NCBI GenBank assembly: GCA_947359465.1
Contig: OX375873.1
Span: 95,157,478 to 95,221,477, forward strand
Direction: 5' to 3'
From: Metellina segmentata
Taxonomy: Eukaryota > Arthropoda > Arachnida > Araneae > Tetragnathidae
DNA length: 64,000 nucleotides
Shown: positions 32,677 through 44,980 of the stretch, piece after piece
Numbering within the stretch: position 1 is the stretch's first letter
Layout of the letters: every line of letters starts with the position of its first letter
Notes under the pieces: generated by a model
The model's input: the letters and a program-made list of their open reading frames with translations, nothing else
Databases searched by the model: none
What the model was told of the DNA's origin: nothing
Program-made: the position numbers and the translations under genes

Positions 32677-35656
32677 TTAAAAATTACCTTCTCTCTATCT
32701 CTCCTTCTTGGTTTTGTAATAAAATTGTGTGTGAACATATTCTAAAAATAGAATCCCAGAACTCGCTTGACACCTTTCCATAAAAACCTAAGAATATTAT
32801 TATCAGTGTTGGGTGAATAAAAAACGGATTAAACACACTTTCATTGAACATCTTTCCTTTGGCATTTGTACCATGAAATCCGAGTTTATGGCTTCCCTTT
32901 CTCCAACACGAGCAGATAGTATAGTATAGGCTTGGACTCTCATTGCTCAAGCAGAAATCAGAATAAAGCAAGCATGTGAACGAAAGCTCTTTCCATTTCC
33001 ATACTTCGGTACATGGTCTAAATATCCTTCATAATTCCGTGCTTCGTATTCGGTTTCGCCATTTCGCAGCTCAGAACTTCACGCACTTTTCCCCAAATCA
33101 CAGATCGGTAGATTTAAATGACAAGGCGGAAAAATGCTTCCGACAACACGCGAGTTCCATCAGAAAAGAAACAAAGATCTTTGGAACAAGGCACATGATT
33201 CGCATACATATGAGGTGAGAATAGGATCCAGTGTCACGCTAGAGGGGCATTATTTACCAGTTGTTTTCCCGAAAAAAAAAATTATACGGCCAAGGCTCCG
33301 ATGATCTAATCCTGTGTAAAAGTCTCGTAAATTCGCTTTAAGAATCAGAAAATCGTCCCACGCAAGTCCCTAAAGGACCCAGAATGAACGGATGTCATTG
33401 GCTGGTTGGTTCTCAAGGGGGAGGAACTGCAGTTTCGTTTTATGGCACTAGATTGGCAACCACGCATGTTTTTCTCTCGACTTCATAAGTTCAGCAATAC
33501 GTTTTTTTCTGCAGCAATAATTGTGACTTTTTTGGTATGTGTAAACCTTCATCTCGCACAGGCATCAGACTGGCGTGTTTATTATACTAATTTGGAGCAG
33601 TTTTTGATTTTAACGAGCGAATTAAGTTTTTGATAATCATAGGATTCGGGGTTTTGAACGATTACGGGAAGGTATAATACGAGAGGAGACGTCATAATTA
33701 AATTCTCACAGCTGAATATCACGAATTGAGACACTGCCTGCACCGATTAGCAATTACGAAGTACTAAATTTAAGGTCATTGGGTTTTAAAAACTAAAGCA
33801 GCATTTTAAGAAAGTTAAGAGCCCATTATAATGCTATTATCCCAACAACAAAAAAATTGCGCTCCTATATAATCAGACCGCACCTGAACCCGTCAGCATC
33901 TTGTATGCAAATGCTCTGCTCCATATTTGTAAAATAACCTCAAACAATTAAGGTAACTGTCTAAGAGCGGTCAGTATTTCTTGTTGATAACTTCCTATTT
34001 GAAGTTTAGAAACATCTTTTGTCTCAAAATAAGTTTGACGGTTGAATTTATTTCAGATAATTTTACAAAATGAAACATGTACTAAGATAAATATCTAATT
34101 TTTAAAAGTTAATATATACAGGATTCGATCAAAATCAAAGATTTATGTTATTGTTTTATCTAAAAATCTATTTTTATAATTGTAGATTTAAAAAATATAT
34201 CGTTGATAACAAGAAATATATTGAACTTATTATTAAAATCAAAAGAAATATGTATATCTCAAAAAGTGAGTAATTATATTTTTTTACTTTTTAAAGCACC
34301 TTCTAGTATTCTTCAATGTATCAGGCGTCGGTGTATAAGAAGGTAAAAATCAAGTAATAAATATTATAAAAAATGATCATTATTTAAATGACACGAAAAT
34401 GCGTATGGTGCTAAACAAAAGTCACAAAATTCAAGCACTACGCTCACTGAAATGTACCTACTGATACAAGTGATTTTGAGAGTCCTTGAGAGATTTGACA
34501 GTCATTTTCTGCTGTAGCACTTTCCAAACATTACATGCGGTTTAATTTTGGAATAGGACAAAAAAATTCAGAAGCGATTTAAAAGAATTAATTAGTAACG
34601 ATTGAAAAAAAATATTTCTTTGAAAAAACAAAATAAAATAGTTATTTGTTCAAAACTTAAAACTTCTAGCATTTATTTTTATAACGAACACCATCCCCCT
34701 TACCACATTTTATTAAAAACTTAATCTAAAATACTCAAAACTAAAACTAATTTCATATTTAGACACTAGATGGCGGCAAAATCATATCTACAAACTTAGA
34801 AATACTAATATTTTGAACCGCTTATTTCGTACACTTGTGATTCTTGAATTCGTTTCAGTCAATTATTCACACTTCTGAATTTGTTTTTTGATGTGTGCAT
34901 TTAATTTTTTTAAAAATCATTTCAAGAGGAATGAGTGAAAACTAAAGGGAAGAGCTTTCTTCGATCTGTTAAACAACTTGCTCTCTAAAAAGTTTCGAAC
35001 TTTACAAAAATTTTACTAACGGCATCGATATTACTTCTGTTCCTCAAAATTTTTTTTTTTTTTTAAGGTACAGGAAATTATTTTAGGTTGCTTACTGATA
35101 GGACGTAGGAAATCGACTTCTTCGGCCTTGCGAATCTATAATAAAGGTTCAATTAATTGGTTATTGATCGAAAATTAACACAGAATGTACACGGAATTGT
35201 AACGTTTTCTTATTGTTACGTGTTATGGTATTATTTACATTAGTCATTTGAGATATTATCTGATAACTTCAACTCGCTTCTCTAACATCGAATACTCGAT
35301 TTTGTTTCATTTAATCAAATGCACTAACTATTATCAATGTTTTAGCTAATTGGAATTGAAGGACTGACGTTATATTGCCTACAAACAGAAATATTTTACA
35401 ATTTCATTCATATCTGACATTATATAAATAAAGTTAAAAATGTATCTTTGAGATCTTTGCAATTAAGTCATCATACATTGAAGACGGCCTCCTTTAAGTA
35501 TAGCAATTACTGAGACACACATCCTACGAGAGGTAAGAACAAGGCAGTTTCTGGGGCTGCCTGTTTACCATTTTCAGTAGGCCATCCCGTATTATAAAAA
35601 CAATTGACATTTTAAAAGGACGAACTCTCTTCATGAAACAAGTATTTGATAATATA
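32677..35656. other. about 3 kb without recognised gene
   Basis: Unrecognised short frames at 32684-32971 (minus), 32976-33218 (plus) and 33406-33633 (plus). The last has a hydrophobic segment (FFSAAIIVTFLVCVNL) but no family match. An imperfect hairpin lies near 35532-35571 (GGTAAGAACAAGGCAG against CTGCCTGTTTACC). Confidence 0.4.
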
Positions 35657-36450
35657 CTCTATTAACAAAAAAAATCGACGCACCAAGAAGGAGTTGTCCA
35701 AGAGTTGTGCCGGGTTCAACCAACTTAGAACGGCGCTGACTGAGGACTAATAGTCTTTAGTGCCGACTCACGTTTCCAACTGTGTCCTCAAGACAACCGT
35801 AGACGTTTATGGGTACGTCCATGACAGTGTAGAGATCCTGCCCTTACTACCGCACGACACATATGCCCACAACAGAGCGTTTTGGTCTGGGGTGCCATCT
35901 CCTTTGACAGCCCTTTGGTTGTCATTTTTGGCACACTTACAGCACAACGGTACTTAGACGACATTCTACGACCGGTTGTGTTACCGCTCCTTTTGCGACA
36001 TCCCGGACTTACTTTTCAACAAGATAATGCCTCGGCCGCACACGGCACGTGTTGCTATGAATTGTCTTCAAGCTTTCCCAACACTTCCTTGGCCAGCTAG
36101 GTCTCCTGATCACTCTCCCATAGAGCAAATTTGGGACGTTATGGGAGGACGATTACAACCATCTTGGAATGTTGACCATCTAGCCAGACAGTTGGAGATA
36201 ATTTGGCTAGGAATTCCGCAGACACCATCCGGGAACTTTTTTAGTCTATGCCACGCCGGGTAAGAGCTTGCATCCAAGCCAGTGGACCAACTCCTTATTG
36301 ACTTCCTCTCCTTGTAACGGTCAAACTCTGAAATAAATCTTTCAATTGTTTCGTTAATCGTTTTTTTTACTATGCATGTTCTTCACATCCACCAATTTTT
36401 ATCGCAATCGGACAATTTTTTCTTCGTGCGTCGATTTTTTTGTTATAGAG
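35657..36450 (+). mobile_element. internally deleted Tc1-like transposon (794 bp)
   Basis: Inverted ends of about 40 bases (left CTCTATTAACAAAA...TCGACGCACC; right is the inverse with a few indels) between TA dinucleotides at 35655-35656 and 36451-36452. Complete Tc1 elements are usually 1.3-1.7 kb, so roughly half is lost. The C-terminal transposase half remains. Confidence 0.85.
35760..36285 (+). pseudogene. Tc1-like transposase, C-terminal half
   Basis: One frame reads VWGAISFDSP, TAQRYLDDIL and TFQQDNASAAH (the Asp of the second catalytic position). A frameshift near 36030 moves to WPARSPDHSPIEQIWDVMG, the usual W-P-A-x-S-P-D-x-x-P-I-E block with the third catalytic Glu position. The first catalytic Asp and the N-terminal DNA-binding part are absent or unreadable. 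Dead copy. Confidence 0.85.
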
Positions 36451-36784
36451 TATAATTTTAAATGTTTGCCTTTCTCCAGTTTCCTAAATACCGTAGTATT
36501 AATAATGACCACTGGGTTTACTGTTTTCAGTGTTGACATATTTCTGCTGTATTTTAAAGAGTCCTTTTTTGAAAAATTCGTTTTTCTCCATAACTATCTC
36601 AACTATGTATTTGTAATAACTTTTTAATTACGAATCAATTTTTAAAAGGATTCGAGAATTTTAATATTATCATTAACTATAAATTAAATATAATAATACT
36701 TATAAACAATGACTTATTTAATAATTCGGAAAATTTGTGGCTGGACAGGTTTACTTAAAGTTGGAGACGCACTACGTTTGTCTA
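36451..36784. other. no recognised feature
   Basis: AT-rich spacer between a Tc1 element and a SINE. Confidence 0.4.
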
Positions 36785-37097
36785 TTAGCAGCCCCGGAAA
36801 TCGGCTGGTAAAGTTAAGGGATAGTAAACGGACGGTTGCGAATTGGAAACTCGATCCAACCAAAGACCTTCGTATGTCTTAGGGCTGGTAAACATTAAAA
36901 ACTGTTGAGGACTCAAATGTCCTCACGTTGGTGTGGTGTAAAGTGTGTGGTTACATATCAAGTATTGACTTCGTCATCTGACCGAGGTTCAAAATTACGA
37001 AGTGTCTTCGGATCTCTTACTTCGGGACTGATCCTGAACCATAACCAATGGTCCGTTGTGGTGCAACCGTGTGACGTAATTTCAACTACCTACCTAC
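36785..37097 (+). repeat. tRNA-derived SINE, type-2 head
   Basis: Head GCAGCCCCGGAAATCGGCTGG with GAAACTCGATCC, body TGTCCTCACGTTGG, CGTCATCTGACCGAGG, GGACTGATCCTG, tail TTCAACTACCTACC. Diverged. Confidence 0.75.
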
Positions 37098-38536
37098 TTT
37101 CAGAATTACTTTTAGTTCACACTCCTTGCGCGCTCCGCACACCACTCAAGAACTGGCCTGGGTCACTTCCTTACTCTTTTCGAGGCCTTACAAATTGAAA
37201 TTGTAAAATGAAAGAATTAAAATTGAAAGTTAACTTAAATTCATAAGCCCTTTAGGTATAAAGTGGGACCCGGGTCCGATGGGTATTTGATGTTCCCTAC
37301 CTCCCACAAGCCTTGCTAAACCTCTAGACGCATATAATCATTTCTTCAATCTCTGTTCCCGATGTCAGAGAATACAAAATCCTCATTTCGAAAGTTTTGA
37401 ACTTTCTTGGATTACATTTGACGACGTTAGACAGAATTCGTGATCTCATGCCCCTAATTTGAGTGGCCGTGACTGCGTTAGACATGTTCGCGTAGTTAAG
37501 ACTTCGCATTAGCTTACAATGTAGGTGGTCACTTCGGAAGTGGCCTTCAAAAGTTGATGACTATTGATGCCAGTTTTCCTGCATATAAAACAACACAAAT
37601 ACGTTTCCGATAAGCATAATATTCAATGTGACAAAATTGCAGTTGGGAATAAATCTGACATTTCTGTCAACATGTCACGTAAAAGGAAACGTTTTACTTT
37701 TCCATTGATATTACAATCCTTAGCGTGGTATCTGACAGTTACATTTCATGCAACCCGCAGGTATAAAGCTATAAATGAGAAGAAATGGTCTCGGCACGAA
37801 ATTCTTCTTTCGCGTGACATTCGCGAAGTTTGATTAGTTTTTCCGTTTATTGGAATGGAAACACAAAAATCTTCAGTTATAACGTGAGTTCGGGCATTAA
37901 CTTTGGGCTACGTGTTTCCATAAACAATTGCGCAAATTTTGTGTTATTTTGAACAGTTTCAAGTCATCACGTATCACATTAGAAAATGATTCTGCCTGTA
38001 TAACCTATGGATATTCGACGGAAATGTCGTGAACTTTGCATGCAAAGGAATGGATGTAGATCTTTGTGACACATGCCTCTGTGAAAGTGCAAGTATCAAT
38101 TTTGAACGATATTCGAGTAGTTATAGTAAAATACTTGATATAATATTACCATCGAAATCTCATAGAATTCAGGGACAGTGTTTTTCCAAATGGCTTCTAT
38201 ACTATCCCGTTACCTCCCAAGTCCTTGACTAGATCGGGGGGCTGCTTTGGATCTATTGGTGGAAGATCAAGAGGATAAAACTTATCTTCTGTTCAGGCGA
38301 AAAGGTCTTGTGGAAAAGTTTCTAGAATTTTCCAGATCGGATGTAAGACCAGAGAGGACTAGAATTTCTAGACCGTGGCCAAGAAAATTCTAACCCTAGT
38401 CAAGAACATTCTTACCATAGTCAAGAAAATTCTAATCTTAGAGTAGAAAATTGTAGACCAAAGAGATAAGAAACAACTGTCTAAATCATCGTATAATTGA
38501 AAAATCCTTTCTTCAAAGAATTATGAGTCTAAAAAA
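37098..38536. other. no recognised gene
   Basis: Short frames only (37324-37509 minus, 37564-37833 plus, 38029-38232 plus). The stretch 38340-38460 repeats the motif CAAGAA(A/C)ATTCT several times, a minor degenerate repeat. Confidence 0.4.
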
Positions 38537-38773
38537 AGTGGTCGCCAATGTGTTCAATATCGACTCTATGGGTCGATATGCCTTTGTAGGAGTGATTTCA
38601 GGATCGGGGTCTATTGGGGTGTCGATAGAAAAATATGTCATCATGATTACGCGTAACAGTATCTAAATAAAAATTTATATTATATATATTATTTATACCT
38701 TCTATTAAATATGTAACGTTAAGGACGTCGAAAAAAAAACATATCCCTTTAATGTTAACCAATGTAATAATCA

Positions 38774-38796
38774 ATATATATATATATATATATAAT
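38774..38796. repeat. (TA)n microsatellite
   Basis: About ten TA units directly before the first Helitron-like copy; TA runs also precede the second copy. Confidence 0.9.
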
Positions 38797-39390
38797 TCTC
38801 TTACGTGGCACGCAGAAAAGACGTTATTTGTTTTGGCAACACTGTACGATTGTTTGTTTACCACGAAGCCTCGCGCCTTAAATGAATTTGTAGCGTTATC
38901 GGATGAAATTTTATTTTTAAAAAAATGAATAATTTAGGTTGAATGCAATACTTTCTTTCAAAGTGTCAAAAACGAGGGTTCTTTTCAGGGCCATTTAAGA
39001 AAACGGTCATTTTCAGGGCCAACAATTATACTTCAACAAGACGCCTGCGCTTCAACTTTCGATAACAAACTCAATGAAAAAGTGTATGGGTGGCTCGAAT
39101 GCTGATGAAATGTACTCACAGACAACATGCTGGGTATTCTATTTCCAAAGCAGCGCTCACATTTCGAGTCAAAATTTGCTCAAAGTGTGTTTTCATTTGA
39201 ATTCCAAATTGTTCGAGTTCTGACATTTGAAAAATATTTTTTTGGAATATCATATTTTGTAAACAATTCCTTCTGCTAGGAAACATGTCTTCATTGATGC
39301 GAGCAAGGTTCGCTCAGCGAACCAATGAGGATTGCAAAGTAATCCTCCGGGGGTTGGCGAGCGTTTGCGAGCAGGTGGCGGGCCCCTTAG
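38797..39390 (+). mobile_element. Helitron-like non-autonomous element, tandem copy 1
   Basis: Starts TCTCTTACGTGGCACGC after a TA-rich run. The 3' end has GCGAACCAATGAGGAT, GGTTGGCGAGCG and a GC-rich hairpin GGTGGCGGGCCCC running into TTAG. Copy 2 repeats nearly all of it. Copy 1 holds about 130 extra bases in its middle (including TTTCAGGGCCATTTAAGAAAACG). No ORF. Confidence 0.6.
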
Positions 39391-39402
39391 TACATATATA
39401 AT

Positions 39403-39867
39403 TCTCTTACGTGGCACGCAAAAAAGACGTTATTTGTTATCGCGTTTTGGCAACACTGTACGATTATTTGTTTACCACGGAGCCTCGCGCCTCAATTGAA
39501 TTCATAGCGTTATCAGATAAATTTTATTGAAAAAAAAATGAATATTAGCCGAGCTGTTGCAGCTTATAAACGACATGCTGGGTATTCGATTTCCAAAGCA
39601 GCGCTCACATTTCGAGTCAAAATTTACTCAAAGTTTTCATTTGAATTCCAAATTGTTCAAGTTCTGATTCCAGAGGCACTGTATAATTTTTCTGTAGTAC
39701 AACAAATTTATATTTAAAAAAGATATTTTTGGAATATCATATTTTCTAAACAATGTCTTCATTGATGGGAGCGAAGCGAGCTAGGTTCGCGATACGAACC
39801 AATGAGGATTACAAAGCAATCCTCCGAGGGTTGGTGAGCGTTAGCTAGCAGGGGGCGGGCCCCCTAG
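39403..39867 (+). mobile_element. Helitron-like non-autonomous element, tandem copy 2
   Basis: Starts TCTCTTACGTGGCACGC and ends GGGGGCGGGCCCCCTAG before a T, a hairpin plus CTAG terminator as expected of Helitrons. Shares AACACTGTACGATT, GCCTCGCGCCT and AAAGCAGCGCTCACATTTCG with copy 1. The two copies are separated by 12 bases. Confidence 0.65.
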
Positions 39868-40051
39868 TATATACTATATTACACATACAATAACACTAAC
39901 TATAAAATAAACAATCTAAAACTCGGGACTTTTTGTTTGTCCTATTATAATTACGTAATAGTAAAATAGAGGGAGTCGGTTTGAATTCAAGATACTCTTG
40001 AAGGGGTAGCAGGTCAAAGAAGTTCGGCGACCCCTGGTCAAAAGCCTGTCT

Positions 40052-40258
40052 CGGTGGTTGTCTCGGTGTTACGTTATTTGCAAAACTGACAAGATCCTGA
40101 GGTACGAAATATCTCCTCATTAGAAGAAAACTGACCAGATCTTGATCTCGGCATCATTAATAAATCGGTATACCTAAATGACAAGACATATCGTCATAAG
40201 CAAAATCGGTTAGATCTTCTTGATGTACGAGATATCTCCAAAAGCAATCAGAGGTCAA
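40052..40258. mobile_element. palindromic MITE, copy 6
   Basis: Left GGTGGTTGTCTCGGTG; internal GACCAGATCTTGATCTCG, TACGAAATATCTCC and TACGAGATATCTCC; right AAAGCAATCAGAGG. Ends are degenerate and TTAA is not preserved. It begins about 15 bases after the hAT-like terminus. Confidence 0.6.
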
Positions 40259-40836
40259 AGTTTCCAGTTCTTACAACAAACGCATTTCTTGCTATTACTA
40301 AGTAATTCTATTTTTTAATAAATAGAAGTATGTGGTAATGTGTGCGAGTTGTAATTTCGGAAAATTTTAATATCTTGAACTTGCAGATTACTAAGAATTG
40401 ATTGCGGTATGGGAAATCACAAAAGCTAGTTTTAACAAAAACTGGTTTTCTTAATTTTCTACCATGTAATTCATCCGAAACTGCAATTCTACAGCAAATA
40501 TTTCATGGAGGAATTTTTTCAGCAGTCATAGCTCACAACTGCTTTTGGGAAATATTCAAATTTGCAATTCGGAGAAGTGTTTTTCCCAGTGAAACTTCTG
40601 ACACTAAACCAAATACAATGTCTTTAATGTAATAATGCTTTGAATTTATAAAACAGTCATATTAAATACGCTTTTTTTATCTGCATGGGATTAAAAGATA
40701 CTTAAAAAATAATCATCTACAATATATAATGTAAAATTATCAACAATGTTTTCATTAAATCTTTTAGCTTTATAGCTATAAGATTTTCACACTGATGGAA
40801 ATTTTCAGGCAAACTGTTTTTTAACGATTGCATTCA
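40259..40836. other. no recognised feature
   Basis: One 76-codon plus frame at 40402-40632 without recognisable features. Confidence 0.4.
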
Positions 40837-41150
40837 GAGCCCCGACAGCTCGGTTGGAAGAGTAGCAGATTAGCAATTGGAGGGTTACTAATTCGAAACT
40901 CGATCTGTACCGGTATCAATCCCTAAGGAAACGATCATAGGAAGAAGCCTCGAAATTTGGAACACGGTTGGATGACGAGGTTAACACCTGAGATCGCTCA
41001 CCACTCTATTAAACTCCACACCACTCTAACCTAAGGACATTTTATGCCACGACAGATTTAACACGCACCAGCCACTACGATTGAAATCAAACTCGCAACC
41101 CTTCAACTGTTAATTCGCTTACTCTTTGAACTGGGCAATCACGGCCCCGT
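40837..41150. repeat. head-to-head inverted SINE pair
   Basis: A plus-strand type-2 head (CAGCTCGGTTGGAAGAGTAG to TTCGAAACTCGATC, about 40845-40907) joins directly to a minus-strand SINE body and head (GTATCAATCCCTAAGG to CTTTGAACTGGGCAATCACGG). Both ends of the unit are therefore heads pointing inward. Confidence 0.75.
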
Positions 41151-41750
41151 CTGTAGATAAATATTATAAAGTAAATAATTTTTTTTGTATTTGAATTATT
41201 ACTGTAATTTTTTAAAATTTGAATTATTACTGTAAAATTTGACACAGACAGAATGTATTAATGCTATTAGAAAAACGACGATGCCAAAGTGGTTTGATCT
41301 GCTGCGTTTAAACGTAGAACTACTCATTCCCTGTCTTGTGTATGTAATATAGCGTGGTGACTAAAACTAAACAGTGGATGTTATATTGTTTATCGCATTT
41401 TTCAACTCACATGACTATTCTAAAATGTTAACATTAATTACATATGAAAATCAATGTTTAATCACCAGAAGTATAGAAAACTAAAAAATACTCGTAGTAC
41501 AGAGCATGAAAATCACCATTTACTTCAGCACGCTGTCTCCCGACTGATTGATATTTCAACCAACCAAATAAATGTCACTAAATCTCATCTATGCGCTATC
41601 AAACAATACCAGTACCGTCTCCAATATCCCAGGAGTTATTTCAAGTTGAAATCAGTTACACAATTATCCATTGCTAATCTTTACCGAAGAAAAATGTAGT
41701 TTGACATTCAAAGGCACACTTGAAACGAATTCGTACCAATTCTGGGGTTG
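41151..41750. other. no recognised feature
   Basis: Contains a short direct repeat TTTGAATTATTACTGTAA (near 41189 and 41218). Otherwise nothing recognised. Confidence 0.4.
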
Positions 41751-42053
41751 CAGTAGCCGGGATGAAGATAATGGATGAGCAACCAAAGGAAAACTCGATC
41801 CAGCCAAAGACCGTCCTCTAAAAAGGAGGCTGGTGTACGTTAAATGTCTCGTGACCTCAAATGTTCTCATATTGGGGTGATATTGACGTTTGGAGAGTGG
41901 GGTCCAAACTCAAGTTATGCCTCGTTTTCTGAAAGAGGTTCAAAATTAAGTGGTGTCGTTCTCTGATCTTTCTCTTCCGAATTGATCCCGGACAATCGTC
42001 AATAGCCCGTCGAGTTGCTCGAGTGTGACGTTAATTAAAATACTTACCTACCT
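41751..42053 (+). repeat. tRNA-derived SINE, type-2 head
   Basis: CAGTAGCCGG, AACTCGATCCAGCC, GGCTGGTGTACGTTAAA, TTTGGAGAGTGGGG, GAATTGATCCCGGACAATCG, GTGACGTTAATTAAAA and TACTTACCTACC in order. Confidence 0.8.
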
Positions 42054-43329
42054 CGCTCTTATTATATTCTACCATTAACATTTCTAGATGTCTTTGGCAC
42101 TACTAGTTAGGACAGAAATGACAGACAAATTTAAATAATAAGAGAATACAAGTTTACACAAAATAATATCACGAACATCAGTTAAATGAACTGGTTTACT
42201 GACGTATCAAGCTAAGAAAAATTTCTGAAATAGATTTATAATTTATGGGCAATGAATACTCATTACAGCTAAAACATGTTACAAAGGCTATTTCGCTGCG
42301 CTAAGCATTGCATTTGAAATAAACTGCTATTAGCAATCCACTTATAGACAAGAACTGTTATTGTCAAGACACTGGGTTTGAATACTTGCTGTGATGAATG
42401 ATTCTTTTATTCATGAACTCAAATGACAGATAAATGTATTCGCATTGTTTTCATTTCGTTCTTTTATTGTTCTTTAATCTTTTAAGAATTAAAACAGTTT
42501 TGCTGCTATTTTCTTTTTATCTAAATAATCAAAACGCGAACTGGTTATTTTTGCGGGTCATAATATGAGCTGGAACTGAAAATAAAAGAATATCTCTATA
42601 CTTACCTGTCTAGGTCCAGTCTAATAAACTGCCTTCATAGTTGTTTAATATAATTAAAGATGTATTTGCATTGTAACATAAATTACTGCCAATTTTCAAA
42701 ATAGCTGAACACAAAGTTGCATTCACCGTCTTTATAGCGGCTAAACTTATTTACTAACTTAAAATTTTGAGGGTTTAACTGACATCAGAATTTTGATACT
42801 TTATAGCAGGGGTGGCCATAACGTGGCTGTCTAAGGCAAGTGGTACGGTTGTTATGCAAATAAAATGTATTTATGATATAAGGTAAATTAAAACTGATCA
42901 ATATCTCCAAAAATAACTATTTATTTCATTGATAGTTACAAAGTTATTCAAAAACATAAAAGTTAGAAAGTTATTTTTAAAAATATGCAAATAAAAATAA
43001 ACATATGATTAAAAAACTATTGTTCTGATTCTATCAAACAATTTTGCAAAGAAAGTTTTTTAAAAATAGATTTGCTTGTAAATGTTTACGAATGTTGCCC
43101 ATGTTAGTAATTAGCTACTGAAAGATTGGTTGATGACTTGTTAGGGCAGTGTACATATTCTCATTGTAACTAATGGTGCAAATTCTTCCAAAACACATGG
43201 ACTTCTGGAAAACAAGATGGCTAACAAGATTGCAAACAAATTGGAGCTAATTTTGCTACTACTTTTAAATGAAATTCCGTGTAACGCTGTACCCCATGTA
43301 ACACTGTGCCTTAACTTACCTTTCTCCCG
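42054..43329. other. no recognised gene
   Basis: AT-rich. A possible hAT-like motif, GCAGGGGTGGCCATAACGTGG, occurs near 42807 (CAGGGGTGGCC resembles hAT termini) but no partner end was found. Confidence 0.35.
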
Positions 43330-43412
43330 GTCTTGGGATGTATCGAGTATCGAACTCTCAATCCTCCTGCGCTACTCTTCCTAATACGCTACTCTTCCAA
43401 TCGGGATTCCAA
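43330..43412 (-). repeat. SINE head fragment
   Basis: TATCGAACTCTCAATCCTCC and GCTACTCTTCCAATCGGG are the inverted B-box and A-box regions of a type-2 head, with a short internal duplication of CTACTCTTCC. Confidence 0.6.
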
Positions 43413-43418
43413 GGTCTC

Positions 43419-44214
43419 ATGTTAATCACAGTTGAAAAATGGAAAATAACCTAAAAAAATAGTTAAACGCAATGTTAATTTTATCAGTGATTATTTTATA
43501 ATAGTAGCGAAGAGAACCAACAATAAGACTGATATGTTAATCACAGTTGAAAAATGGAAAATAACCTAAAAAATAGTTAAACGCAATGTTAATTTTATCA
43601 GTGATTCTTTTATAATAGTAGCGAAGAGAACCAACAATAAGACTAATCTGTTAATCACAGTTGAAAAATGGAAAATAACCTAAAAAATAGTTAAACGCAA
43701 TGTTAATTTTATCAGTGATTCTTTTATAATAGTAGCGAAGAGAACCCACAATAAGACTGATCTGTTAATCACAGTTGAAAAATGGAAAATAACCTAAAAA
43801 ATAGTTAAACGCAATGTTAATTTTTTCAGTGATTCTTTTATAATAGTAGCGAAGAGAACCAACAATAAGACTGATCTGTTAATCACAGTTGAAAAATGGA
43901 AAATAACCTAAAAAATAGTTAAACGCAATGTTAATTTTATCAGTGATTCTTTTATAATAGTAGCGAAGAGAACCAACAATAAGACTGATCTGTTAATCAC
44001 AGTTGAAAAATGGAAAATAAACTAAAAAAATAGTTAAACGCAATGTTAATTGTATCAGTGATTCTTTTATAATAGTAGCGAAGAGAACCAACAATAAGAC
44101 TGATATGTTAATCACAGTTGAAAAATGTAAAATAATCTACAAAATAGTTAAACGCAATGTTAATTTTATCAGTGATTCATTTATAACAGTAGCGAAGAGA
44201 ACCAACAATAAATG
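43419..44214 (+). repeat. minisatellite, 7 x about 114 bp
   Basis: TGTTAATCACAGTTGAAAAA recurs near 43420, 43535, 43649, 43763, 43877, 43991 and 44106. Each unit continues with AAATAACCTAAAAAATAG, CAATGTTAATTTTATCAG, TTTATAATAGTAGCGAAG and AACCAACAATAAGACTGAT. Copies differ by single bases and A-run length, so the array is young. The final unit leaves the array after CAACAATAA. Confidence 0.97.
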
Positions 44215-44980
44215 ATCATTCTTGAATTTCTAAAATTGTATCTGTTGTCATGGACACACGCATCAGACTCGAGCATAAATCTTAGACAAAAGCATAATTC
44301 TTAGACTGAAGCATAAATATTATTACTTCCTCTTCTCTGCATTCATGTTAAGACTACACATTTAGCAAACACAAAACTAAGCAAATTACTTTACGGTTAC
44401 CATTGAATTACGCACTCGTATCTGTAAATCCAATCTCTAAGAGACTTTTTACATTTACTATTGAATTAAGAAGTCCTATCTATAAATTCAACCTCCACAA
44501 AACATTTCACGAAAGGTTAAGGCATAATTCCTTTGGCACCGACATTTCAAAAACGCGCTAATGGCTCTTGAGGAACTTAGAACAGTGCCACTGATAGAGA
44601 ACAGAGAGAGAGAGAGAGACCCTTGTACCCCTGCGGGTCACAGTTCAGTGGGTTAACTGAGGGGTCTGACATGACAATAAAGCTCCATTAGACTCGTTCT
44701 CTCTCTCCCCATTGTCCCATTTACCTTGATGTCTGTGGCTCGTGCGGAGAACATTCCTTTCGACGGATCACTGTCATTTGGCGTGTGTGGTTTAAGAACT
44801 CATTACGCTCAATGCTCGGATTTCTTCATTCGCCTGAGCATTTGGGGCACGAGTACTTTTAAAAAGGTGCTTAGGTTTCGATACAGAGTGGAAGATTGCT
44901 TAGTACTTCTGAAAAGGGTTTTTACATTGCAGTAATAGTTGCAGCAATAGTTGTAGTAACGTCTCACTGGATCACTATAG
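44215..44980. other. no recognised gene; (GA)n run
   Basis: GAGA run near 44602-44619 and a shorter CT run near 44699-44708. An open plus frame at 44726-44935 (69 codons) has no recognisable features. Confidence 0.4.

Larger units (their letters stand above)
38537..40036 (-). mobile_element. hAT-like element, copy 2, carrying two Helitron-like insertions
   Basis: The plus-strand left end AGTGGTCGCCAA and right end TTCGGCGACCCCTG are inverted and hAT-like (CAG-GGTCGCC). About 165 bases inside the right end match 4232-4400 when inverted (CCCCTTCAAGAGTAT). The left interior matches 5051-5135 (TTAACGTTACATATTTAATA). The centre is occupied by two Helitron-like elements. No transposase ORF. The 8-bp target duplication is not clear. 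Confidence 0.55.

Noticed and set aside
32396..32680. 94-codon open frame as a gene
   Set aside because: It lies entirely within a SINE; the reading frame is accidental.
42807..42830. Isolated hAT-like terminus CAGGGGTGGCC
   Set aside because: No partner inverted end, no target duplication and no internal homology found.
43419..44214. CRISPR-like array
   Set aside because: Units are contiguous 114-bp tandem copies without unique spacers, in a eukaryotic context.
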